A stretch of 64,000 nt of DNA, taken from contig NZ_CABQHJ010000008.1 of the NCBI RefSeq assembly GCF_902463975.1, positions 9,137-73,136 on the forward strand, written 5' to 3'. Positions 49,950-58,225 of the stretch are shown piece after piece. A model generated the notes under the pieces. The model was not told the origin of the DNA, did no database searches, and saw only the letters and a program-made list of their open reading frames with translations. Position 1 is the stretch's first letter, and every line of letters begins with the position of its first letter. Position numbers and translations under genes: made by a program. The DNA is from Phascolarctobacterium_A sp902463975 (GTDB lineage: Bacteria; Bacillota; Negativicutes; Acidaminococcales; Acidaminococcaceae).

Positions 49950-51989
49950 GTGAACAGCAGTGAACTTGCCTTGTATCTTGAGGCGGGCTTTATTGATTTT
50001 AATATTGAAACTGATGAACGCTTTTTGCCGAAAATATTAACCAATAACCAGCAGGAGCAGGTAAAGGTATTGGAAAACCTGCTGTTTGAGCTGGAGCATT
50101 GTGATGAATTTTTCTTTTCTGTAGCGTTTGTGACTAATAGCGGTATTGCCTGCTTAATTGATACGCTGAAGGAATTGGAAAATAAGCATATTAAGGGTAA
50201 GATTTTGGCTTCGCAATACCAAAATTTTACGGAACCGCGAGCGCTGCGCAGATTGCTGCAGTTTCCTAATCTGGAATTGAAGATAATCACCTCTGATTAT
50301 AATTTTCATGCTAAGGGTTACCTGTTCCATACACACGCAACATCTGCTAAGGATGAAAATTACACTATGATTGTCGGCAGCAGTAATTTGACGCAAAGTG
50401 CGCTGACTGTTAACCGTGAGTGGAATGTGCAGCTTTCGTCCATGAAGGATGGCGCTTTAATCAGGCAGATGCAGGAAGAGCTTAATCAGGCGTGGGATGA
50501 TGCTACACCTGTTACTGAGGAATGGATTGCTGCTTATGAACGCATTTACGGAGAGGCGCGCAGTCAACGGCAGCATGCTTATACGAAAATACATAAGCTG
50601 TATAAAATCAATCCTAATAAAATGCAGGCAGCAGCCTTGCAAAATATTGCTGCACTTAGGGCAGAGGGCAAGAATCGTGCTCTGCTGATTTCTGCTACCG
50701 GTACAGGTAAAACGTATCTTTCTGCCTTTGATGTGAGGGCAGCGCAGCCTAAACGTTGCCTGTTTATAGTGCATCGTGGGCTGATTGCGCGTAAATCTAA
50801 GGAGAGCTTTGAGCAGATTATTGATGAGCATATCACGACCGGTTTGTTTACCAACGGTCACAGAGAAATCGACAGAGACTATGTTTTTGCTACCGTACAG
50901 ACATTGGTGAAGGATGAAAACCTGCATGCCTTTGCGCCGGATGCTTTTGATTATATTATTATCGACGAAGCGCATCATGCAGGAGCCAAGAGCTATCAAA
51001 AGGTACTGAGCTATTTTAAGCCTAAATTTTTACTAGGCATGACAGCGACGCCGGAGCGTTCTGATGACTGTGATATTTTTGAAACCTTTGACCATAATAT
51101 TGCTTACGAAATCCGTTTGCATCAGGCCTTGGCTGAAAATATGCTGGTGCCGTTTCATTATCATGGTGTAAGCGAAATTGTTGTAGATGGTGAGCTTTTA
51201 GATGATAATGCCGATTTCGCTCGTCTTACTAGCGAAGAGCGTGTCAAAAATATCCTGTATTATGCAGATTTTTATGGCTGTGATCAAGGGCGCGTCAAGG
51301 GTATAGTTTTTTGCAGCAGGATAGAAGAAGCGAAAGCCTTGTCAGAGGCGTTTAATAAGCATGGCAAAAGAGCTGCCTTTTTGGCTGGTGCTACCAGTGA
51401 GGAAGAGCGTGCAAGGCTTATAAAACGTCTTGAAAGCGATGAAGAGGGCGTAGATAAGCTTGATTATCTTTTCTCTGTTGATGTTTTGAATGAAGGTGTA
51501 GATATACCATCTATCAACCAAATTATTATGCTGCGACCGACACAGTCCGCCATTGTTTTTGTGCAGCAGCTAGGTCGTGGCTTGCGTAAGAGTAAAGGCA
51601 AGCGCTATCTTGAAGTTATTGACTTTATCGGTAACTACGAAAATAATTACATGTTGCCGATAGCATTGTATGGTGATCGTAGCGGCAGTAAGGATAAAGT
51701 GCGTCGCATTTTGCATAATAACTTTTTGCCGGGTGCGTCGACAGTTTATTTTACTGATGTAGTTCGGGAGCGTATTTTTGACTCTTTAAATAAAAATAAT
51801 TTTCTGGAGCTGCGCAAGCTCAAGGAATCCTATCAATTAGTAAAGTCTAAGCTTGGTCATGCACCGATGATGCTGGATTTCTTGGATTTGGGCGACAAGG
51901 ATCCGTATCTGTTTATCCAAAAGAAGAAGTCCTATTACAACTTCAGACAGTATGCAGATCCTTATGAAAGCACATTGAGTGCTACTTAA
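49950..51989 (+). CDS. PLD-domain / SF2 DEAH helicase (N-terminal part of a DUF3427-type protein)
   Basis: A 679-residue protein. N-terminal phospholipase D-like nuclease domain (HAKGYLF, then GSSNLTQSAL near residue 145). SF2 helicase core from about 215: ATGTGKTYLS (Walker A), IIDEAHHAG, GMTATPERS, and QQLGRGLRKSKGKRYLEVIDF near 545. In known relatives a DUF3427 domain follows in the same chain; here the frame stops at 51989 and the domain restarts as a separate gene by TAATG overlap. GTG 49950 has only a distant SD (GAGGAG). A role in DNA repair or defence is inference. Confidence 0.82.
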   Translation: MNSSELALYLEAGFIDFNIETDERFLPKILTNNQQEQVKVLENLLFELEHCDEFFFSVAFVTNSGIACLIDTLKELENKHIKGKILASQYQNFTEPRALRRLLQFPNLELKIITSDYNFHAKGYLFHTHATSAKDENYTMIVGSSNLTQSALTVNREWNVQLSSMKDGALIRQMQEELNQAWDDATPVTEEWIAAYERIYGEARSQRQHAYTKIHKLYKINPNKMQAAALQNIAALRAEGKNRALLISATGTGKTYLSAFDVRAAQPKRCLFIVHRGLIARKSKESFEQIIDEHITTGLFTNGHREIDRDYVFATVQTLVKDENLHAFAPDAFDYIIIDEAHHAGAKSYQKVLSYFKPKFLLGMTATPERSDDCDIFETFDHNIAYEIRLHQALAENMLVPFHYHGVSEIVVDGELLDDNADFARLTSEERVKNILYYADFYGCDQGRVKGIVFCSRIEEAKALSEAFNKHGKRAAFLAGATSEEERARLIKRLESDEEGVDKLDYLFSVDVLNEGVDIPSINQIIMLRPTQSAIVFVQQLGRGLRKSKGKRYLEVIDFIGNYENNYMLPIALYGDRSGSKDKVRRILHNNFLPGASTVYFTDVVRERIFDSLNKNNFLELRKLKESYQLVKSKLGHAPMMLDFLDLGDKDPYLFIQKKKSYYNFRQYADPYESTLSAT

Positions 51990-52750
51990 TGCAGCATACG
52001 CAAATTGATGTGCCTGCATTTATCCAATATATGCAGGATAAGTATCAGCTTGCAACTTCGGCAGCAACGATTGCCAGCGTAGTGAATGTATTAACTATGC
52101 AGTTTTTTAAGACTGCTGACGCACATAAATATGGTAGTATATCGTTGGTAAATGCGGATGCAGGCAGTATTTGTTTAAGTGAAAAATTTAGCAAATTGCT
52201 GGCGAATAAAGAGTTTTACAGCTATGTTAATGATGCTTTGGCCTATGCAGAAAAACGCTTTTTGTCTGATTATAAGCCGACGAAATTTTATCATGGCTTC
52301 AAGCTGTATGGTTCATATACGCGTAAGGATGTCTGCCGTATATTGAATTGGGCGAAGGATGAAAGCGCTGTTGTTTATGGTTATAGGGTAAAATATAATA
52401 CCTGTCCAATCTTTGTAACCTATAAAAAGGACGAAAACATTAGCGAAAGCACTAAATATGATGACAGATTTGCCAGTCCTACGATTTTTAACTGGCAGAC
52501 TCGTAGCAGAGTTAATATTGAATCGCCGGAGGTTGCAGCGATTGAGCAGCCGGAAACGCTGAAGCTTTTGTTTATCAAAAAGAGTGATGCTGAGGGTTCA
52601 GAGTTTTATTTTATGGGTGAAATGCTGCATAAGCAAAGCATTGGCACCACGATTACCGGCAATAAGGGCGAAAAGCTTTCTATTGTGCAAATGTTTTATG
52701 AAATGAAAACGCCGGTAGAAGCAAAGATTTATGATTATTTTGAAGGATGA
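51989..52750 (+). CDS. DUF3427 domain protein, split from the preceding helicase
   Basis: A 253-residue protein equal to the C-terminal domain of DUF3427 helicases: KLYGSYTRKDVCRILNWAKDE (in pieces), CPIFVTYKKDENISESTKYDDRF (in pieces) and FNWQTRSRVNIESPEV. The ATG overlaps the helicase stop (TAATG), so the two frames differ by one register shift and translation can be coupled. Either a natural two-subunit form or a recent frameshift. The function of DUF3427 is unknown; it is thought to assist substrate recognition. Confidence 0.75.
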   Translation: MQHTQIDVPAFIQYMQDKYQLATSAATIASVVNVLTMQFFKTADAHKYGSISLVNADAGSICLSEKFSKLLANKEFYSYVNDALAYAEKRFLSDYKPTKFYHGFKLYGSYTRKDVCRILNWAKDESAVVYGYRVKYNTCPIFVTYKKDENISESTKYDDRFASPTIFNWQTRSRVNIESPEVAAIEQPETLKLLFIKKSDAEGSEFYFMGEMLHKQSIGTTITGNKGEKLSIVQMFYEMKTPVEAKIYDYFEG

Positions 52751-52846
52751 TGGCCTGAGATTGCTTTGAAGGCTGTTCCCGGCAAGTATAATATCGACAA
52801 AGCCTTTTTAGAATGGCACAGAGATTGTATATTTGAAAAAGCGTGA
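52751..52846 (+). pseudogene. Possible gene remnant after the DUF3427 gene
   Basis: The frame of the DUF3427 gene continues past its TGA for 31 codons without a stop and reads like protein (WPEIALKAVPGKYN, then IDKAFLEWHRDCIF), ending in TGA at 52844-52846. There is no start codon or SD. It may be a decayed gene end or chance. Not recognised. Confidence 0.25.
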
Positions 52847-52906
52847 AGCTGCGTCTGTTGTTGAGTAAATATTAGAGAATGTAGTCAAGAAAAGGATAGG
52901 CAAAAT

Positions 52907-53440
52907 ATGAGCTTTATAAGCAATGTTTATATTATCAAAACCCTTAGTACAGCTAAAGCATTGACGCTGCAAGAAAGTAAGGTATATAGAGATATATCGG
53001 AAATGGATATTTATAGCGATACATATTTTACAGCTTGCTTTGGCGAAGGTGCTTATGCTTGTATGGACGAGCTGCAGGACACGGAAGCTTTGGCAGATGC
53101 AACTGAAAGATTTTTTGAGCTAGTCAACGCGTATGCAGATGATAATGTATGTGAACTTAATAATAATGTTATTATTATCAAAAAAGGCTATCTTAAGCAG
53201 TACTTTGATAATAAAATAGCAGGCCTTAAGAATATTATAGATAAGGCTGCCGGCAAAGATTATTTGAAGGTAAAATATCAGCTTAAAGATTATCTTGAGA
53301 GTATCGATGAACATATATATCCGACACAAGACAGCAAGGGACATTTTATTCAGTCGTTGGATTCTTGGCTGGAAAATTATCTGGAAGCTGATAAGGATAC
53401 TTATATACAGATTGTCGGTCAGTTCTCAGTAAGAGGATAA
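52907..53440 (+). CDS. Uncharacterised AT-rich protein
   Basis: A 177-residue soluble protein, mostly helical and acidic, with AT-rich codons. No motif is recognised; ACFGEGAYACMDELQD and YLKVKYQLKDYLESIDEH are the most distinctive stretches. The SD is weak (AAAGGATAGG). Its base composition and neighbours (split helicase, possible remnant) suggest accessory DNA. Function unknown. Confidence 0.6.
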   Translation: MSFISNVYIIKTLSTAKALTLQESKVYRDISEMDIYSDTYFTACFGEGAYACMDELQDTEALADATERFFELVNAYADDNVCELNNNVIIIKKGYLKQYFDNKIAGLKNIIDKAAGKDYLKVKYQLKDYLESIDEHIYPTQDSKGHFIQSLDSWLENYLEADKDTYIQIVGQFSVRG

Positions 53441-53476
53441 TAGCTTTAGATATAAAAAAACTCCCGGAGGTACACC

Positions 53477-53887
53477 ATGGAAAAACCAATAATTAGAGAT
53501 GAAGCCTTTTTGGCACAAAAATCGCAGCCTGCAACCTTTATGGATATTGCAGTAGCGCAGGATTTATTAGATACGCTCGCAGCTCATGCGGACCGTTGCG
53601 TGGGCCTGGCCGCAAATATGATCGGCGTATCCAAATGCGTTATCGCCGTAAATATCGGCCCTACGAATATTGCCATGCTGAACCCGGAGATTATCAAGCG
53701 CTCCGGCAAATATATGACTGAGGAGGGCTGCCTGTCACTTGAAGGCGAGCGTGCTACAGTACGCTATGAAAAAATTACCGTGGCTTATCAGGACATGCAG
53801 TTTAAAAAGTGCAAGCAGAGCTTCAGCGGCTTTACGGCGCAGATTATCCAGCATGAGATTGACCATTGCCATGGTATTATAATTTAA
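53477..53887 (+). CDS. Peptide deformylase-like protein
   Basis: A 136-residue deformylase-family protein. Motif 2 EEGCLSL and motif 3 IQHEIDH (metal ligands Cys, His, His and catalytic Glu) are intact. Motif 1, usually G-x-G-x-A-A-x-Q, is here VGLAANMIG: the Gln is replaced. Such short clostridial-type proteins are annotated as deformylases, but activity is not assured. An AGGAGGT-like site (CCCGGAGGT, 53462-53470) precedes the ATG. No other def gene is in the window. Confidence 0.8.
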   Translation: MEKPIIRDEAFLAQKSQPATFMDIAVAQDLLDTLAAHADRCVGLAANMIGVSKCVIAVNIGPTNIAMLNPEIIKRSGKYMTEEGCLSLEGERATVRYEKITVAYQDMQFKKCKQSFSGFTAQIIQHEIDHCHGIII

Positions 53888-53915
53888 GCGCGGTGATGGC
53901 CCGAGAAGCTGAAAA

Positions 53916-54716
53916 GTGCTTGCTGAGTTAAAAAGAATGTTAGAGCTTATCTTAGAAAATATCGTCACTGCTCCCGAACGGCTTGGCCTGCCAATAGCGT
54001 ATGCGGAGTCCGAAGTGCTGCTTTACAGGCAGTATGGGCGCTATGACACGGTTGCCGTGCAGCGCGAGGGCAGGCAATTACTCCGGCGTGCGGAAGCGTT
54101 GCAGGCGGAGTATGATATTGCTGCTTTGCCAAGGCTTGGCAAGCAATATGCCGAGTGGAGCAAAAAGCTGCAGCAGCTAAAGTTTAAACGCCTGCTGCAC
54201 GGTGAATTTGCTGCGGGCAAGGGCATTACGCTTTATGTGAACGCTATCAGGCAGGAATGTGCTGAGCATAGCTGGGATTATGCAGCCTATTATGCTTCCG
54301 TGCTGGTGCATGAGCGTGTGCATCTGTTGCATTATCAGGCGTTGCTGGCGCACTTTGGCGCTGCCGGCGCTGCGGTGCAGAGTGCGGAGTACAAGCAGGC
54401 GCAGCGCTATTGGTATGGCCGGCAGACGGAGGCGGCGCAGGCTGCCGTAGTCAAGGAAACGCTGGCGGAGTTTGCCCGCTGGCTGTGGTGCCTGCAGCAG
54501 GGGCATTTGGCGTTGGCGCAGGCGCTGTTGCAGACGCCCGAGGAGGTGCAGACGTGCATTCCGTACTATCCTTATGCAGGAGTGCGGGGACTGTGCGCGT
54601 TGTATGCAAGTTCGCCGCAGGCGGCAGTGCGGGCGTACAGCGAGCTGTGGCAGCTGTCGCTGACGAGCTGGCAGCAGGCGTATGCGCGGATAAAAGAGCT
54701 GGACGCAGTAAAATAG
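53916..54716 (+). CDS. Putative HExxH metalloprotease-like protein
   Basis: A 266-residue protein with VLVHERVHLLHYQ near residue 132, which fits the HExxH zinc-protease motif. KETLAEFARW about 50 residues later offers a possible third ligand (Glu). The rest is helical with no signal peptide or membrane span. Start uncertain: GTG 53916, or ATG 53937 (MLELILENIV); neither has a strong SD. The family is not recognised, and protease activity is inference from the motif. Confidence 0.6.
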   Translation: MLAELKRMLELILENIVTAPERLGLPIAYAESEVLLYRQYGRYDTVAVQREGRQLLRRAEALQAEYDIAALPRLGKQYAEWSKKLQQLKFKRLLHGEFAAGKGITLYVNAIRQECAEHSWDYAAYYASVLVHERVHLLHYQALLAHFGAAGAAVQSAEYKQAQRYWYGRQTEAAQAAVVKETLAEFARWLWCLQQGHLALAQALLQTPEEVQTCIPYYPYAGVRGLCALYASSPQAAVRAYSELWQLSLTSWQQAYARIKELDAVK

Positions 54717-54725
54717 GCAAAAAAT

Positions 54726-54767
54726 AACAGCCCAATTCTCAAATTATGAGTTTTGGGCTGTTTTCTT
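54726..54767. terminator. Bidirectional terminator between the HExxH gene and feoB
   Basis: AACAGCCCAA pairs with TTGGGCTGTT, with A-rich sequence on one side and TTTTCTT on the other. It fits the two convergent genes. Confidence 0.8.
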
Positions 54768-54777
54768 ATGCAATTTT

Positions 54778-56784
54778 TTAGGCGAAGCCAAGCATTAAGC
54801 CGATTTGTCTTACGATAAACGCTACGCACCAGGCCACAACAAGCTCATAGCCCATGAGGCAGAGCGTGCTGGTATCGGAGTTCAGCTCGCGACGGATGGT
54901 AGCCAGCGCTGCGACGCAGGGCGGATAGAGCAGGCAGAACACCAGGAAGGTGTAGGCCGTGAGCGGCGAAAAGAGGCTTGCCAGATCAGGCGCACCGCCG
55001 CTGCCGACTGCCAGCACAGAAAGCGTACTGATGACAACCTCTTTGGCGGTAATACCACAGATGAGCGAGGTTGTTGCCTGCCAGCTGCCAAAGCCGAGCG
55101 GCGCGAAGATCGGCGCTGCCAGCTTGCCGATGGAGGCAATAATGCTGTCGGAGGCATCTACCATGTAAAAGCGGATGTCAAAGTTCTGCAGGAACCAGAC
55201 GATGATGCTGACGAGGAAGATAACCGTGAAGGCCTTATGCAGAAAGTCCTTGGCCTTTTCCCACATGTGCATGATGATGTTACGCGCCGTCGGCAGACGG
55301 TAGGCAGGCAGCTCCATGACGAAGGGAACAGGCTTGCCGCGGAACACCAGGCTGTTGAGCAAAAAGCCGGAGAGAATAGCTACGCAGATACCGGTGAGAT
55401 AGAGCGAAAGCATGACCAGGCCGCCGTTATGCGGGAAGAAGGCGGCGATGAACATACCGTAGATGGGCAGCTTGGCGCTGCAGCTCATGAACGGTGTGAG
55501 CATAATGGTCATTTTGCGGTCGCGCTCACTGGCGAGGGTGCGCGAGGCCATGATTGCCGGCACGCTGCAGCCGAAGCCGATGATCATCGGTACGAAGGAG
55601 GAACCGGAGAGGCCGATTTTACGCAGCATCTTATCCATAACGAAGGCAACACGCGCCATGTAACCGCTGTCTTCCAGCATTGATAGGAAGAAGAACAGGG
55701 TGACGATGGTCGGCAGGAAGGAAAGCACGGCACCGACGCCGGAGAAGATACCGTCGATAATTAGCGAATGCATCGGCGGTGCGATATCCAGCACGGTGAG
55801 CGTGTTATCAACCGAAGCTGTTACAGCATCGATAACATTGCTGAGGATGTCGCTGAGAAAAGCTCCGATAACGTCAAAGGTGAGCCAGAAAACAAGGCCC
55901 ATGATAAGCACGAAAATAGGGATAGCATAGAATTTATGCGTCAGATAATGGTCGATTTTAACAGAGCGCAGCTGTGCTTCCGTATGCTTGGGCTTCTGCA
56001 CGGTCTGCGCACAGAGGTCCTCAATATAAGCATAGCGCATATCTGCCAGCGCCGCTTCCTTATCCGTTTTGAGGTTTTGCTCCATCTCGGTAACGAAGTG
56101 GCCGATGATATCGCATTCGTTTTCCGAAAGCTGCAGTGCCTTGGCGAAATCGCTGTCGCCCTCGATAAGCTTGGTAGCGGTAAAGCGCAGCGGCAGGTTC
56201 TGGCGGCGTGCTTTAGTTTCGATTAAGTGGGCGATACTGTGAATAGCGGTATGCACAGGACCGCTGCAGAAATCAAGACGCTGGGGCAGCTGCTGGTTTT
56301 GCGCTACCTCTACGGCGCGACGCAAAAGCTCGCCCACGCCTTCGCCGGAGTTGGCGGTGATGGGGACAACAGGCACGGTCAGCGAATCCTCCATGGCCTT
56401 GATGTCAATACTGCCGCCGCTGACGGTGAGCTCGTCCATCATGTTGAGGGCAATGACCATCGGAATATTCAGCTCAATTAACTGCAGCGAAAGATACAGG
56501 CTGCGTTCGATATTGGTGGCGTCAATAACGTTGATAATAGCGTCAGGCTTGTTGTATAAAAGCAGGTCACGCGTAACAATTTCTTCCGAGGTGTAGGGAG
56601 AAAGCGAGTAGATGCCGGGCAGGTCGATAACGCCTGCGTCAGGCACAGCGAGAATAGTGCCTTCCTTTTTCTGGACGGTTACGCCGGGAAAGTTGCCGAC
56701 GTGCTGGTTACTGCCGGTGAGATAGTTGAACAGCGTGCTTTTGCCGCAGTTCTGGTTGCCCACGAGGGCGAAATGCAGCTTCAT
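54778..56784 (-). CDS. feoB: Ferrous iron transporter FeoB
   Basis: A 668-residue inner-membrane Fe(II) transporter. N-terminal G domain: GNQNCGKSTLFN (G1), DLPGIYSLSPYT (G3) and NMMDE (G4 NxxD-like). About ten membrane helices follow, with two Gate regions; SCSAKLPIYG and a CSVPAIMASRTL stretch are typical. It starts in a 4-base overlap with feoA, so the two are coupled. Confidence 0.97.
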   Translation of the reverse strand: MKLHFALVGNQNCGKSTLFNYLTGSNQHVGNFPGVTVQKKEGTILAVPDAGVIDLPGIYSLSPYTSEEIVTRDLLLYNKPDAIINVIDATNIERSLYLSLQLIELNIPMVIALNMMDELTVSGGSIDIKAMEDSLTVPVVPITANSGEGVGELLRRAVEVAQNQQLPQRLDFCSGPVHTAIHSIAHLIETKARRQNLPLRFTATKLIEGDSDFAKALQLSENECDIIGHFVTEMEQNLKTDKEAALADMRYAYIEDLCAQTVQKPKHTEAQLRSVKIDHYLTHKFYAIPIFVLIMGLVFWLTFDVIGAFLSDILSNVIDAVTASVDNTLTVLDIAPPMHSLIIDGIFSGVGAVLSFLPTIVTLFFFLSMLEDSGYMARVAFVMDKMLRKIGLSGSSFVPMIIGFGCSVPAIMASRTLASERDRKMTIMLTPFMSCSAKLPIYGMFIAAFFPHNGGLVMLSLYLTGICVAILSGFLLNSLVFRGKPVPFVMELPAYRLPTARNIIMHMWEKAKDFLHKAFTVIFLVSIIVWFLQNFDIRFYMVDASDSIIASIGKLAAPIFAPLGFGSWQATTSLICGITAKEVVISTLSVLAVGSGGAPDLASLFSPLTAYTFLVFCLLYPPCVAALATIRRELNSDTSTLCLMGYELVVAWCVAFIVRQIGLMLGFA

Positions 56785-57029
56785 GCTTCGCTCACCTCCG
56801 GCGTAACGGTGATTTTTTCGGCTTCCTCCGCACGCAGTGTCAGCTCGTAGCCACGCAGGGAGATTTCCAGCGGGTCACCGAGCGGGGCGCGCTTGCGTAC
56901 CATAACGCGGGTGCGGGGCGTGAGCCCCATATCAAGCAGACGGCGACGTAGAATGCTGCCTTCGCCGCCGACCTTTTTAATGATAGCCTCCTGACCTAAG
57001 GGAAGCTTATCTAATGTTGTAGTTTCCAT
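56781..57029 (-). CDS. feoA: FeoA family protein
   Basis: An 82-residue SH3-like protein that supports FeoB. LPLGQEAIIKKVGG, LRRRLLDMGLTPRTRV and GDPLEISLRGYELTLRAEEAEKI (in pieces) match the family. First gene of the feoAB unit on the minus strand. Confidence 0.93.
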   Translation of the reverse strand: METTTLDKLPLGQEAIIKKVGGEGSILRRRLLDMGLTPRTRVMVRKRAPLGDPLEISLRGYELTLRAEEAEKITVTPEVSEA

Positions 57030-57067
57030 GATTTTGACCTTCTTTGAGTGATTTTGCTTAAGCTTTA

Positions 57068-57096
57068 ATTATATATATGAAGTATGAGGCGGTCAA
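57068..57096 (-). promoter_or_regulatory. feoAB promoter
   Basis: On the minus strand, TTGACC (57096-57091) and TATAAT (57073-57068) have 17-base spacing, about 40 bases upstream of the feoA ATG. The AT-rich -10 region could carry a Fur or similar site, but no clear consensus is seen. Confidence 0.7.
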
Positions 57097-57162
57097 GTAA
57101 AACAGGGTTTTTAGTGATAAACTTTAATTTAAAAAATATACAGTGTCGATTTTGTTACAGCT

Positions 57163-57987
57163 TTACATGACGGTGCCGTTGGTGAGGCGGATTTTTTCTG
57201 CCTTGGCTTCGGCCAGCTGTCCCTGATTAATCATACCGTATTTATGCATAGCGGCCAGCACCAGCAGCTGACGTTTTTTGCAGCCCTCGGGGTTTTCCAG
57301 CGGATTGAGGCCGGTGGGTGCATAGGGAAGCGAGGCGATGACGGCGGCCTCGGCCAGAGTCAGCGCCGAAGGTGCTTTGCCGAAGTAGGTTCTGCTGGCC
57401 TGTTTAATACCGGTAGAGCCTGCGCCGAAGTAGGTGGTGTTCAGATACAGCTCCAGAATTTCGTCCTTGCTGTAATTATCCTCCAGCATGAGCGAGAGCA
57501 CTGCTTCTTCGATTTTACGCTCCATGCTTTGCTCGTGCGACAGAAAAACGTTTTTGACAAACTGCTGCGTCAGCGTACTGCCGCCCTGCACTACCTCGCC
57601 GGCGTTGATGTTGGCCAGTGCGGCGCGCAGAATGCCTTCCACGGCAATAGCGCCGTGATTGTAAAAAGCGTGGTCCTCAATAGCAATGAGTGCCTGCGGT
57701 ATATCGCGTGACATGGCGTCAAGGCTGGTCCAGTTTGGGTTTTGGCGGATAGGATCAATAACCTCATCCATATTAAAGGCCAGATAGAATTTATGTACGG
57801 GCGAGGGCCATTCCTCCTTGGGAGGCAGCAGGCTGACGAAAAGCGCCATAGCTGCGGACTTTTCGTGCTTGCTTGTTTTTTGCTGCTCCTGCTGTATAGG
57901 GGTGGTAGGCTGAGACTTATCGGTAATGTTATCATACCCCACCATGCCAATAAAAATGAGCAAAGCCATGATGATAATTTTAAACAT
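57163..57987 (-). CDS. Monofunctional peptidoglycan glycosyltransferase (GT51)
   Basis: A 274-residue protein with an N-terminal membrane anchor (IIIMALLIFIGMVGY) and a GT51 domain: IEDHAFYNHGAI (catalytic Glu), GGSTLTQQFVKN, ERKIEEAVLSLMLE and LNTTYFGAGSTGIK. The transpeptidase domain of class A PBPs is absent, so it polymerises glycan strands only (MtgA-like role). ATG 57987 is chosen because GAGGTG lies 6 bases upstream; the in-frame GTG at 57996 is part of that site. Confidence 0.9.
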   Translation of the reverse strand: MFKIIIMALLIFIGMVGYDNITDKSQPTTPIQQEQQKTSKHEKSAAMALFVSLLPPKEEWPSPVHKFYLAFNMDEVIDPIRQNPNWTSLDAMSRDIPQALIAIEDHAFYNHGAIAVEGILRAALANINAGEVVQGGSTLTQQFVKNVFLSHEQSMERKIEEAVLSLMLEDNYSKDEILELYLNTTYFGAGSTGIKQASRTYFGKAPSALTLAEAAVIASLPYAPTGLNPLENPEGCKKRQLLVLAAMHKYGMINQGQLAEAKAEKIRLTNGTVM

Positions 57988-58171
57988 AATATACACCTCG
58001 CTGATAATTTTGGTATATTTTAAATAGTGGCGTATTCGGGTTTCACATCTATTGTAACAATAAAATGTGCTTTTGGCAAAAAATACTGGTATATTTACCT
58101 TTTAGGTAGTAAAATAAGATTGTAAAATGGATTATTGTCCCTTAATTTTTACAAAAAAATTCACAAAGTGC

Positions 58172-58202
58172 TTGCAAAATTATACAATTTAGTTGTATAA
58201 TT
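58172..58202 (+). promoter_or_regulatory. arg operon promoter overlapped by a 10-bp palindrome
   Basis: TTGCAA (58172-58177) and TATAAT (58196-58201) have 18-base spacing. AATTATACAA (58178-58187) and TTGTATAATT (58193-58202) form a perfect inverted repeat with a five-base centre, covering the spacer and the -10 box. It resembles an ArgR-type ARG box in position and AT-richness. Identity as ArgR operator is inference. Confidence 0.65.
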
Positions 58203-58225
58203 ATCGAGTACAAAGGAGGATGGAT

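Noticed and set aside
55768..56226. Plus-strand open frames opposite feoB (also 54805-55683)
   Set aside because: Antisense to a certain gene, with His/Glu/Arg-rich translated composition typical of reverse frames.
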